DNA from: Gammaproteobacteria bacterium HGW-Gammaproteobacteria-14
GTDB taxonomy: Bacteria > Pseudomonadota > Gammaproteobacteria > Pseudomonadales > Alcanivoracaceae
NCBI GenBank assembly: GCA_002840115.1
Contig: PGZG01000044.1
Span: 1 to 11,418, forward strand
Direction of reading: 5' to 3'
Length of the DNA stretch: 11,418 nucleotides
Every line of letters starts with the position of its first letter. The first letter of the stretch is position 1. Under the pieces are notes generated by a model that did not search any database, was not told the DNA's origin, and worked only from the letters and a program-made list of their open reading frames with translations. Positions 1 to 6,212 of the stretch are shown piece after piece. The position numbers were made by a program, and so were the translations under genes.

Positions 1-1
1 C

Positions 2-280
2 AAACATCGTGTGATCTGCTTCGAGCGGATGTTCACCGGCACCATCGATGGCGCTGCTGTTTACCCCAGAGTGGTGGTGCAGCGGGCGCTGGAGAACAAC
101 GCGGCTGCCGTGATCTTCTCGCACAACCACCCTTCCGGCTGCGCGGAGCCGTCCGAGGCGGATCGCTCGATTACCCGGCGTCTGACCGAGGCACTCAGCC
201 TCGTCGACGTGCGGGTGCTGGATCACTTTGTCGTATCCCAAACCCATTGGGTCAGTCTGGCCGAACGCGGCTGGATCTGA
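2..280 (+). CDS. radC: RadC/JAMM-domain protein, 3' part
   Basis: This is the C-terminal part of a RadC-family protein. The 5' end lies left of the window: the frame is open to base 2, so the GTG at 11 is probably an internal valine. The last 92 or so residues contain the JAMM metalloprotease-like signature His-x-His-Pro-Ser-Gly, followed by Ser-x-x-Asp (around SHNHPSG...SEAD), and the family ending VLDHFVV...LAERGW. Family knowledge: RadC proteins carry a zinc-binding MPN/JAMM fold. Their biochemical role is unsettled, and copies on mobile elements are very common as accessory genes. It is followed by 97 bases without a gene and then the DUF932 gene on the same strand. Nothing looks damaged in the visible part. 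Confidence 0.93.
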   Translation, partial: KHRVICFERMFTGTIDGAAVYPRVVVQRALENNAAAVIFSHNHPSGCAEPSEADRSITRRLTEALSLVDVRVLDHFVVSQTHWVSLAERGWI

Positions 281-302
281 CCGTTAGCCCCGTTCCCCCA
301 AT

Positions 303-358
303 GCGACCAGTATCGTCGTGATGCCCTGTCATGCTGGGTATCCGTCGTTGCTGGTCGC
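303..358 (+). repeat. Inverted repeat between radC and the DUF932 gene
   Basis: GCGACCAG at 303-310 is the exact reverse complement of CTGGTCGC at 351-358, leaving a 40-base loop. It lies in the leader before the DUF932 ribosome binding site. The arms are only 8 bp, the loop is long and no T-run follows, so it may be chance. I list it because several other gene boundaries in this block also carry inverted repeats. Confidence 0.3.
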
Positions 359-377
359 CTGATTCAGGAGATTCACC

Positions 378-1337
378 ATGGCACATCAAGTGGAACAAAT
401 GGCCTATGTCGGCCGCACGCCCTGGCATGGCTTAGGCAACAAGCTGCCGGAACAGCAACCGCTGGAAGTCTGGATGGAGCAGGCCGGTCTGGACTGGACC
501 ATCCATGAAACCCCGGTGCGATTCATCAACGGCAACAAAGGCCATCTGGGGGAGATCCTCTCCTTCGATGATCACAAGGTGTTGTACCGCTCGGATACTC
601 ATGCCCCGCTGTCCGTGGTCAGCCAGCGCTATCAGGTGGTGCAACCCCGGGAGATCATGGAGTTCTACCGCGACCTCACCGAGAAGTCCGGCTTTGAGTT
701 GGAGACTGCTGGTAGCCTTAAAGGCGGCCGCAAGATCTGGGCACTGGCCAGAACCGGCCAGAGCGGCGTGCTAAAGGGCAGTGATCGCACCGATGCCTAT
801 GTCCTGCTGGCCACGGCCTGCGACGGCACGCTGGCCACCACTGCGCAGTTCACCAGTGTCCGGGTGGTGTGCAACAACACCCTAGCAGTGGCGCTCAATG
901 GCCAGTCGCAGTGCGTGAAGGTGTCACACCGCAGCGTGTTCGACGCGGAAGCTGTGAAAAAACAGATGGGCATTTCCGTGTCCGCCTGGGACGACTTCAT
1001 GTACAGCCTGAAGGCACTGAGCGAGCGCAAGGTGAAACAGTCGGAAGCGGAGAAGTTCATCCGCTTGCTGTTCCAGCCGCGCCCGGAGCAGGTTGCACAG
1101 AAGTCCAACGAGCGGGCGATGGTCAAGGTGCTCTCACTGTTCGGTGGTGAGGGTCGCGGCTCTCACCTGCCCTCATCTCGCAGCACTGCGTATGGCCTGC
1201 TCAATGCCGTCACCGAGTTCGTTGACCACGAGCGCCGGGCGCGCAACACCGACTACCGACTGGACTCGGCCTGGTTCGGGCAGGGCGCCACAATCAAGCG
1301 AGCGGCACTAGATCAAGCACTCGCACTGGTCGCCTGA
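378..1337 (+). CDS. DUF932 (phage/plasmid-like) protein
   Basis: The 319-aa product matches the DUF932 / phage-plasmid-like protein family (TIGR03299 type) over its full length. It opens with a short lead to YVGRTPWHGLGNKLP, has a central RVVCNNTLAVAL segment, and ends with a TAWFGQGATIKRAAL-like tail, as family members do. Function is not established for the family; members sit on ICEs, plasmids and phages beside recombination genes, as here. The ATG at 378 is chosen because AGGAG lies about 7 bases upstream and the N-terminal motif starts soon after it. There is no signal peptide or membrane segment, so it is cytoplasmic. A perfect hairpin follows (1363-1384). The frame is intact and length is normal. 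Assignment to the family is firm; any role in recombination or counter-defence is inference. Confidence 0.9.
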   Translation: MAHQVEQMAYVGRTPWHGLGNKLPEQQPLEVWMEQAGLDWTIHETPVRFINGNKGHLGEILSFDDHKVLYRSDTHAPLSVVSQRYQVVQPREIMEFYRDLTEKSGFELETAGSLKGGRKIWALARTGQSGVLKGSDRTDAYVLLATACDGTLATTAQFTSVRVVCNNTLAVALNGQSQCVKVSHRSVFDAEAVKKQMGISVSAWDDFMYSLKALSERKVKQSEAEKFIRLLFQPRPEQVAQKSNERAMVKVLSLFGGEGRGSHLPSSRSTAYGLLNAVTEFVDHERRARNTDYRLDSAWFGQGATIKRAALDQALALVA

Positions 1338-1362
1338 TACACCCCCAACGGTCCTGACCTCT

Positions 1363-1384
1363 GCCCGGCATATCACCGCCGGGC
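1363..1384 (+). terminator. Intergenic GC hairpin after the DUF932 gene
   Basis: GCCCGGC at 1363-1369 pairs perfectly with GCCGGGC at 1378-1384 around an 8-base loop, 26 bases after the DUF932 stop codon. No T-run follows, so it is a weak intrinsic terminator at best. It could instead be an mRNA-processing or stability element inside the operon. Confidence 0.5.
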
Positions 1385-1410
1385 CTACCTATTCCTGCTG
1401 GGAGATTTCC

Positions 1411-1547
1411 ATGATTGTGGAGTACAAATGATGGCGCGAAACCCTCGACCAGAATCTATCTTCACTGATGACATCCCACGAGAAGCAGGAGCGCCATCAC
1501 GCTCAGACATTATTAACCACTTGCTGATTCATGAACCTGTGGCCTGA
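1411..1547 (+). other. Two short overlapping ORFs, possible remnant at the insertion edge
   Basis: A ribosome binding site (GGGAG, about 1400-1404) sits correctly before an ATG at 1411, but that frame stops after six codons (MIVEYK). Its TGA overlaps an ATG at 1428 (ATGATG), which opens a second frame of 39 codons ending at 1547. The second product begins MMARNPRPESIFTDD and has no family I recognise. Its 3' end overlaps, in antisense, the end of the leftward gene at 1513-2142. A good RBS leading into almost no protein suggests that a normal operon gene once began here and was cut by the insertion of the antisense cassette. A genuine leader-peptide or small-gene pair is the alternative. Confidence 0.25.
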
Positions 1548-2142
1548 AGCCATGCTGAAGCACCCGAACAATAGAGGCCGGAGTGAGCATAGTTACTACA
1601 TCAAGCTGCGATGGCACCAGATTGGACGGGCTATAGCCGTGTACCGACCATTGATGAAGTCGCCCTTGCCATAGCAAAAAAGCGCCTCCCCCAATCTCTA
1701 TAAAAGCTCCGGCCGGGACGGCCCCGAAATCTGTTCTGTAGGTAACCTTGCCGCCCCCTCGCACCGCTCGCTCCATGTGAAGCTGCTTGTCTATCTGAGC
1801 GACCGAGATGTCAGTAGACGATCCATTCTCAAGATTTGCCGCACACCAAATGGCTTTGAACTCGTTATATCTCTCGCGACGACATTCCGCACAGGGGCGG
1901 TGACCCGCCGAAAGCGCCGTAGCTTCATCGAGGAAGAAAAGCTCGGAATATTTCCCAGGGCTGAATATTTCTCGCTTTCTCCCTTGGAACTCAAGCTTAC
2001 AGGTCACCCAGCTCTTGTGGCGCCATGGCGCCACCACTTGCTTATTCTCGTCGTGAAGAATGCCACGATTTCCAAGCCATGCGCCGCGAGCGGGCACCGA
2101 TTGCAAAATTCCCCAAGGATCAACTCTATTTTGAAGCGGCAT
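1513..2142 (-). CDS. Uncharacterised protein with an Ada-like RPCxxC half zinc site
   Basis: The 209-aa product matches no named family that I can state, but it looks conserved: dense aromatic and charged motifs such as NRVDPWG, VPARG, GNRGILHD and ELFFLDEATALSAG. Residues 68-90 (FFLDEATALSAGHRPCAECRR) closely parallel the second half of the Ada N-terminal zinc domain, in which an alanine-rich helix ends in GFRPCKRC. Cys84 and Cys87 would be one zinc pair. The first Ada pair (Cys-x3-Cys) is not present; His30, His42 and Cys48 are possible replacements. There is no signal peptide, so it is probably cytoplasmic. The ATG at 2142 has GAGG five bases upstream and follows the neighbour's stop by 55 bases, so the two are probably co-transcribed. 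Metal binding and DNA-damage or alkylation sensing are inference only. Confidence 0.75.
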   Translation of the reverse strand: MPLQNRVDPWGILQSVPARGAWLGNRGILHDENKQVVAPWRHKSWVTCKLEFQGRKREIFSPGKYSELFFLDEATALSAGHRPCAECRRERYNEFKAIWCAANLENGSSTDISVAQIDKQLHMERAVRGGGKVTYRTDFGAVPAGAFIEIGGGAFLLWQGRLHQWSVHGYSPSNLVPSQLDVVTMLTPASIVRVLQHGFRPQVHESASG

Positions 2143-2197
2143 ACACCCTCATCAGCTAACGTTTGAGAAACCGTCTTTAGCTCGTCCGCAGTTATGT

Positions 2198-2605
2198 CTA
2201 GTACAAACCTGCATATGCGCAGCTTTTCAATGCTTCAGCAACAGCCTCCCAGGGCACATGCCTTCGTATTGCGGCAGACTTCCCAGCAAGAGTAGGTGCA
2301 GATTCCGCCTCACTCGTAGCCCTATGAACGAGGTCGGCGGGGACATTCGCTGCCGAAATCAGCCAGATCAGGAGTTTCGGCTCAACGATTCGATTGTACA
2401 CCCCACGTGCCCCGCTACCCGGGGCCGATTTCCGGGAATATGTCCCTGTTCCGGCTACTGGGTCGAGCCAGCCAAGCCAATGATCCTTCTGTGTTGTGTA
2501 AGTGTTATAGCCTGGCGTCCCGCGTTCTACGGGCTCATCAGTTGGTAAGTTTCGGATAGCGCTGATCAACCAGTCCACGCTTTCCTCTGAAGTTTTCTTC
2601 GACAT
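2198..2605 (-). CDS. Uncharacterised 135-aa protein, first gene of the antisense cassette
   Basis: This is the upstream gene of the leftward pair inserted in the rightward operon. The product has features of a real, conserved protein: QKDHWLGWL at about residues 39-47, GTGTYSRK at 52-59, VYNRIVEPKLLIWL at 69-82, and a C-terminal AAIRRHVPWEAVAEAL helix. I recall similar motif strings in uncharacterised bacterial proteins but cannot name a family. It appears soluble, with no signal peptide. The frame also opens at a GTG at 2719, adding 38 residues. I prefer the ATG at 2605 because AAGGGG lies 8 bases upstream, whereas the GTG has its only purine run directly abutting it. Function is unknown; its tight pairing with the RPCxxC protein suggests a shared job. 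Confidence 0.72.
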   Translation of the reverse strand: MSKKTSEESVDWLISAIRNLPTDEPVERGTPGYNTYTTQKDHWLGWLDPVAGTGTYSRKSAPGSGARGVYNRIVEPKLLIWLISAANVPADLVHRATSEAESAPTLAGKSAAIRRHVPWEAVAEALKSCAYAGLY

Positions 2606-2830
2606 GCGGGATACCCCTTCTCCACGCCAACGACTTATGATCTTCCGTTCCCGATGTAAATCAATGCCACGGAGATATGTGTCTAACCATCTCTCCAGAA
2701 TTTCTCGAATACATATCACTTCCTTGAAGCATGGGAGCCCGTAATGGCTCAGTCAAGCTTTCAAGGATCTCATATTCATTTGCGAGATCACCACTCAACT
2801 CACTGAACTGAAACCTAACCAACCACACAA
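2606..2830. other. Gene-free right flank of the antisense cassette
   Basis: These 225 bases lie between the start of the leftward pair and the hairpin before the next rightward gene. They must hold the cassette's promoter. A TTGACT on the minus strand (about 2749-2754) is a possible -35 box, but I see no good -10 at the right distance. A short inverted repeat (GAGCC/GGCTC) lies around 2736-2751. No convincing protein is encoded on either strand, apart from the possible 38-residue N-terminal extension of the 2198-2605 gene. The right edge of the insertion is probably here, but I found no flanking direct repeat. Confidence 0.4.
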
Positions 2831-2859
2831 GCCCGACCGGGTAACCGGCCGGGCTTTTT
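2831..2859 (+). terminator. Intrinsic terminator-like hairpin inside the rightward operon
   Basis: GCCCGACCGG (2831-2840) and CCGGCCGGGC (2845-2854) form a 10-bp stem with a single A/C mismatch and a GTAA loop, followed by TTTTT (2855-2859). This is a classic intrinsic terminator shape. It lies only 18 bases before the next gene's ATG, so read-through or attenuation control of the downstream genes would follow. It may originally have ended a gene now lost to the left. Confidence 0.7.
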
Positions 2860-2877
2860 GCTTTTCAGGAGCACGTC

Positions 2878-3378
2878 ATGAATTCAACCAACGATCACAA
2901 CACCCAGCGTTCGCAGTCGGGCGCCCCGCTGCCAAGAATTGATCCCCATCTTGCTGCAGTCTGGGGCGCCTTCCTGCATGAAGGGTTGATGCTCAACTCC
3001 CGCAATACCGAGCGCACAATCAAGCTGCTGGATCTTTGGGGTAACGGCTGTATCGAGCTGATCCAATCGGTCTGTGAGTACATCCCGATTCTCTGGCATC
3101 AGGTTCAACCTCACTGGGACCGACCACAGGGATTTCCCGGCGTGTTCGAGTACGAGGTGGTGTCCATTCTGGGCGAACAGATCGCCGCATATATGCTGAC
3201 CCACGATGGCGCTCTTCCCAATGATCGGCAATTCCAGATGATGGCGTCTGAACTGGTCACGCAGTTCTTTACCCGAGGTGAGCACTTAGCCAAGAAGGAT
3301 GTCATGAAGCCGAGTCCGGCATCTGGAAAGCAGTCCTTGTGGAGCTGGTTGCGCCCGTGGATCGGAGGTGGCCGATGA
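2878..3378 (+). CDS. Uncharacterised 166-aa protein upstream of the YqaJ exonuclease
   Basis: I do not recognise this protein. The product is soluble-looking, without signal peptide or membrane segment. It has a polar, disordered-looking N-terminus (about residues 1-20), a mostly helical middle rich in Trp, Leu and Gln (WGAFLHEG, ILWHQVQPHWD, SILGEQIAAYML), and a basic, Trp-rich tail (SLWSWLRPWIGGGR). The ATG at 2878 has AGGAG (2867-2871) seven bases upstream. Its TGA overlaps the ATG of the exonuclease gene (ATGA, 3375-3378), implying translational coupling. It could therefore be an accessory factor such as a single-strand annealing or binding partner of the exonuclease, but no motif supports that; it does not resemble Bet/RecT. 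Confidence 0.82.
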   Translation: MNSTNDHNTQRSQSGAPLPRIDPHLAAVWGAFLHEGLMLNSRNTERTIKLLDLWGNGCIELIQSVCEYIPILWHQVQPHWDRPQGFPGVFEYEVVSILGEQIAAYMLTHDGALPNDRQFQMMASELVTQFFTRGEHLAKKDVMKPSPASGKQSLWSWLRPWIGGGR

Positions 3379-4376
3379 CAACCTCTCGCGCAACTCACAG
3401 CACCCAACGCCCCGCCCTGCGACTGGTTTCCACCAAGGGCATGAGCCGTGAGGACTGGCTCAGAATCCGCAAGCAAGGCATCGGCGCCAGTGATGCAGCT
3501 GCAGCCTGCGGCATCAGCCCGTATCAGTCACAACTGGAGCTGTGGATGATCAAGACCGGCCGGGATCAGGATCTTCCCAAGCCTGATCCGGACGACATGA
3601 GCTCACCGATGTACTGGGGCAACGTGCTCGAACCAATTGTAGCCGAGCACTACAGTCGCAAGACCGGCAACAAGGTGCGACGCATCAATGCCGTGCTGCA
3701 GCACCCGGATCCTGACAAACACTGGATGCTGGCCAATCTGGATTATACCGTCGTCGGCAATGACGATGTACAGATTCTGGAATGCAAAACAGCCGGCGAG
3801 TTTGGCTCACGCTTGTGGCGTGACGGGGTGCCTGAGTACATCCAATGCCAGGTGCAGCATCAGCTGGCCGTCACCGGCAAGCAGTCGGCCGATGTCAGCG
3901 TGCTGCTCTGTGGCCAAGATCTGCAGGTATTCCGCATTGATCGCGATGAGGAAGTCATCAGCCGCCTGATCGAACTTGAGCGGCAATTCTGGCATTACGT
4001 CGAGACTGAAACTCCGCCCCCGGCAGATGGCAGTGATTCGGCAGGCCGGGTCTTGCAGGCGCTCTATCCCAGAGATGCCGGCACTGTCATGGACCTATCC
4101 GAGGATCTGTCGCTGTGTGGTGATTTCGATGAGCTCGTGGATATCCGCGAACGGCTCTCCCGACTGGAACAACGGGAGTCGTCATTGAAACAGCGCATCC
4201 AGGAAACCATGGGCGATGCCAGCAAGGCGGTGTTCCCCAGCGGTGAAGTGAGCTGGAAGCGCAGTCAGGACAGCACTGTGCTGGACAGCAAGAAACTGCT
4301 GCTGGAACACCCGGAACTGCTCAATGAGTACAGCACCACCCGCGCCGGCTTCCGGCGTTTCCTGATCCGCACCTGA
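3375..4376 (+). CDS. YqaJ-type (lambda Exo-like) viral recombinase exonuclease
   Basis: The 333-aa product is a YqaJ-family alkaline exonuclease, a PD-(D/E)XK nuclease that resects double-stranded DNA ends for phage-type recombination. Visible family motifs in order: GIGASDAAAACG (about 35-46), WGNVLEPIVAEHY (81-93, Glu86), ANLDYTV (120-126, Asp123), ECKTA (136-140, Glu136 and Lys138, the ExK of the active site) and VPEYIQCQVQHQL (152-164, the Gln-rich helix). All key residues are present, so it should be active. A coiled coil follows around residues 250-290, an extension beyond the nuclease core. The frame opens earlier, at a GTG at 3339, but the ATG at 3375 is preferred: it has GGAGG upstream and an ATGA overlap with the preceding stop. 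A partner recombinase is not visible in the window. Confidence 0.93.
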   Translation: MTTSRATHSTQRPALRLVSTKGMSREDWLRIRKQGIGASDAAAACGISPYQSQLELWMIKTGRDQDLPKPDPDDMSSPMYWGNVLEPIVAEHYSRKTGNKVRRINAVLQHPDPDKHWMLANLDYTVVGNDDVQILECKTAGEFGSRLWRDGVPEYIQCQVQHQLAVTGKQSADVSVLLCGQDLQVFRIDRDEEVISRLIELERQFWHYVETETPPPADGSDSAGRVLQALYPRDAGTVMDLSEDLSLCGDFDELVDIRERLSRLEQRESSLKQRIQETMGDASKAVFPSGEVSWKRSQDSTVLDSKKLLLEHPELLNEYSTTRAGFRRFLIRT

Positions 4377-4400
4377 TTTTCCCAAACCAACGGCATAAAG

Positions 4401-4439
4401 CGGCACCTGGCTTCGCGCCCGGTGCCGTTATTTATTTTT
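4401..4439 (+). terminator. Intrinsic terminator-like hairpin after the exonuclease gene
   Basis: CGGCACC (4401-4407) and GGTGCCG (4421-4427) form a perfect 7-bp stem around a 13-base loop, followed by the T-rich run TTATTTATTTTT (4428-4439). It stands 24 bases after the exonuclease stop and 20 bases before the next ATG, so it would attenuate transcription into the next gene. Confidence 0.7.
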
Positions 4440-4459
4440 GACCCAACTGGAGAAATACC

Positions 4460-5356
4460 ATGATCAAAGGCCTCGCGATTACTCCACCAATCATCGGCCG
4501 TATCAGTATTGGCCGGGTGATCGAGAAGAACGGCAAGCGACTGCCGGAGAAGGATGACCAGTTCACCGTCACCACCCAGATCCAGGGCAGGGACGGCTGG
4601 CTGCTGCATCCATTGGACGAGCTGCTGCGCAAGGATGCTCCGGGCAACAAGCTGCGGGCCATTCCGGTACGCATGCTGTTCAACGACCCGGACCTTAACC
4701 TGCGAGCAGAATACTCACTGTTCGACCGCCAAACCGGCCGACCGCTGTGTATCGGCGATGGTGAGCTCTGCCGCCGGCAAACATCAGACGGCTGGGAGCA
4801 CCTTCCCTGCCCTGGGCCGGATCAGTGCGACATCGGCAAGCAGGGAGGCTGCAAACCTTACGCACGGCTCAGTGTCCGTATCGGTGACGATGAGGATCTG
4901 GGCGTGTTCGTCTTCCGGACCACCGGGTACAACAGCATCCGCACCCTGACGGCGAGACTGCGTTACTACCACGCCATCTCCGGCGGCCTGCTGGCCACCC
5001 TGCCCTTGTGTCTGCGGCTGCGCGGCAAGAGCACCACCCAAAGCCACCGGGCACCGATCTACTATGTGGATCTGACCACCCCGGATGAGCTGCCCCTGAG
5101 TGTGGCCATCGCTCAGGCAAAACAGGAAGCGGAGCGCCTTGCCACGGAAGGACTCAGTCAGGATGCACTGGATGAGGCCGCCCGAGCCGGGTTCGGGGCT
5201 GCGGCATTCGAGGTGTTGGAGGAGGAAGGACTGCAGGTGGTCGAGGAGTTCCTGCCCGAGCCCGAGCAGGAGCAACATGCGACTGGCGAGATCAGTCCCG
5301 CCGGACAACCCACGCTTCGCGAAAAGCTGGCGCAACGCCAGCAAGCAACGGGTTAA
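4460..5356 (+). CDS. Cysteine-rich element protein resembling gp3-like recombination directionality factors
   Basis: The 298-aa product belongs to proteins on proteobacterial integrative elements that are often labelled hydrolase or metal-binding protein; I recall that label and cannot check it here. The sequence shows a cysteine cluster in the middle: Cys97, Cys104, Cys117, Cys123 and Cys131, in the contexts RPLCIGDGELC, LPCPGPDQC and GGCKPYARL. A GVFVFRTTGYNSI segment follows (148-160). This order (PC, C, CKP-x-x-RL, then a GxxxxxTxGYNS strand) is what I know from gp3-like recombination directionality factors of phages with serine integrases, so a zinc-binding role in excision is a reasonable inference. 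The C-terminal 80 residues are acidic, Gln- and Glu-rich. The ATG at 4460 has GGAG eight bases upstream. Its stop overlaps the convergent stop of the XRE gene by two bases. Confidence 0.8.
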   Translation: MIKGLAITPPIIGRISIGRVIEKNGKRLPEKDDQFTVTTQIQGRDGWLLHPLDELLRKDAPGNKLRAIPVRMLFNDPDLNLRAEYSLFDRQTGRPLCIGDGELCRRQTSDGWEHLPCPGPDQCDIGKQGGCKPYARLSVRIGDDEDLGVFVFRTTGYNSIRTLTARLRYYHAISGGLLATLPLCLRLRGKSTTQSHRAPIYYVDLTTPDELPLSVAIAQAKQEAERLATEGLSQDALDEAARAGFGAAAFEVLEEEGLQVVEEFLPEPEQEQHATGEISPAGQPTLREKLAQRQQATG

Positions 5357-5688
5357 TCCAGCATATCCAGTAACGCCTTACGGCGCCGGGCCGGCAACCG
5401 TCGGTAGGCCTTGAGCAGCTGCACCTCCGCTTCACTGCGGGTGCTGATGCCAGGCTCCGCTCCCGGAGCCGCAGAATCTCTGGCTGCCTGATCACCACAG
5501 ATCAGCTCGTCCAGAGACACCCCAAGGATAGCCCGAATTTGCGGGAGCAATCGGAAGCTTGGCGCCTCCCGGCCGTTCTCCCAGGCAGATACCGAGGCTT
5601 TGGTGAGATCCAGCTCAAAACCCAGTTGCTCCTGCGTCAGCCCCAGCCGGAGCCGCGCTGTCTTAAAACGTTCGGGGAAACCTGCCAT
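5353..5688 (-). CDS. XRE-family HTH transcriptional regulator
   Basis: The 111-aa product carries an N-terminal Cro/C1-type helix-turn-helix (about residues 6-63): RFKTARLRLGLTQEQLG, then LTKASVSAWENGREAPS, then the fourth and fifth helices ending in LGVSLDELI. A short linker and a basic C-terminal helix (RLPARRRKALLDML) follow. It would bind operator DNA in the cytoplasm, probably as a dimer, and repress promoters of the element. The ATG at 5688 is preferred over a GTG at 5700 because GAGG lies seven bases before it. It converges on the 4460-5356 gene, the two TAA stops sharing the sequence TTAA. The palindrome at 5768-5784 lies about 80 bases upstream and is a candidate autoregulatory operator. 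Family assignment is firm; its targets are inferred. Confidence 0.93.
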   Translation of the reverse strand: MAGFPERFKTARLRLGLTQEQLGFELDLTKASVSAWENGREAPSFRLLPQIRAILGVSLDELICGDQAARDSAAPGAEPGISTRSEAEVQLLKAYRRLPARRRKALLDMLD

Positions 5689-5767
5689 GTGGAGCCTCAC
5701 TCAAGATCAGCCCCACACGCTAAGGAATCTCCGAACAACTGTCGTATGGCGTGTCTTGACCCCCAAG

Positions 5768-5784
5768 GTATTGGATTGCAATAC
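5768..5784. promoter_or_regulatory. Candidate operator palindrome upstream of the XRE gene
   Basis: GTATTGGATTGCAATAC is a perfect inverted repeat with 6-bp arms (GTATTG/CAATAC) and a 5-base centre. It lies 80 bases upstream of the XRE start, in the gap between that gene and the rightward 60-aa membrane protein gene. Size and position suit a Cro/C1-type dimer. A TTGACC at 5756-5761 (plus strand) lies just beside it, without a convincing -10. The rest of 5701-5945 holds no gene I can defend. Confidence 0.45.
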
Positions 5785-5945
5785 TTTCTAGGTCTGGGCT
5801 ACCTGAACTAGGCGATGCCACTGGGGTAACCGCAACAGGCAACCACACGAAGTCAACGGATGAAAAAGCAATAACAGGGACACCCCACTCGCTCGACTCC
5901 GACCACTTCTGAAAACCCAATCAAATCAAACTAAGGATATCGAAT

Positions 5946-6128
5946 ATGTCAGCCGTCAAAGTAATGTCCATCATTGGCATGATTTTCTTCCCAATCTGCC
6001 TCCTTCTCATCGCCGGCTTCGCAGAAAGTGACGTCGAGGCTGCCGCCGGATGGGGTGTATTCGCCTCGATCTACGGCATCGGCTACGCCATTACAACCTT
6101 TGTAAAGGTCAAGAACGTATCCGCCTAA
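5946..6128 (+). CDS. Small two-helix inner-membrane protein
   Basis: The 60-aa product is almost entirely hydrophobic. One transmembrane segment spans about residues 5-24 (VMSIIGMIFFPICLLLIAGF), then comes a short acidic loop (AESDVEAAAG) and a second segment at about 35-52 (WGVFASIYGIGYAITTFV), ending in a basic tail (KVKNVSA). With two helices and the short tail it should sit as a hairpin in the cytoplasmic membrane. AAGGA lies about nine bases before the ATG. The stop codon is the loop of a tight hairpin, CCGCC-TAA-GGCGG (6121-6133). The lipoprotein gene follows on the same strand after 84 bases, so a shared transcript is plausible. No family is recognised. Confidence 0.7.
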   Translation: MSAVKVMSIIGMIFFPICLLLIAGFAESDVEAAAGWGVFASIYGIGYAITTFVKVKNVSA

Positions 6129-6190
6129 GGCGGGTACACCCCACTCATAAAACCCTGTGCATGCCGGCATCGGAAGACATCGGTATGCAC
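6121..6190 (+). repeat. Two small hairpins between the membrane-protein and lipoprotein genes
   Basis: CCGCC/GGCGG (6121-6125 and 6129-6133) encloses the TAA stop of the 60-aa gene. Further on, GTGCATGCC (6157-6165) pairs with GGTATGCAC (6182-6190) with one G/T pair, around 16 bases. Neither has a T-run. They may stabilise the mRNA or separate expression of the two genes. Confidence 0.4.
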
Positions 6191-6212
6191 CAATTGGAAT
6201 AAGGAGAAGCAT

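Noticed and set aside
2198..2719. Extended N-terminus (GTG at 2719) for the 135-aa cassette protein
   Set aside because: The purine run directly touches the GTG with no spacing, while the ATG at 2605 has AAGGGG at a normal distance; not fully excluded because the extra residues look protein-like.
1428..2742. Insertion sequence or transposon ends around the antisense cassette
   Set aside because: No transposase, no terminal inverted repeats and no target-site duplication could be found by eye, so I call it only an insertion.
4784..5344. A leftward 186-codon frame
   Set aside because: It is a shadow of the 298-aa gene, whose cysteine motifs and RBS identify the true strand; the long open frame reflects GC-rich codon use.
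5720..5920. A leftward 66-codon frame starting with TTG upstream of the XRE gene
   Set aside because: No ribosome binding site, no recognisable motif, low-complexity composition, and it covers the palindrome and the expected promoter region of the XRE gene.
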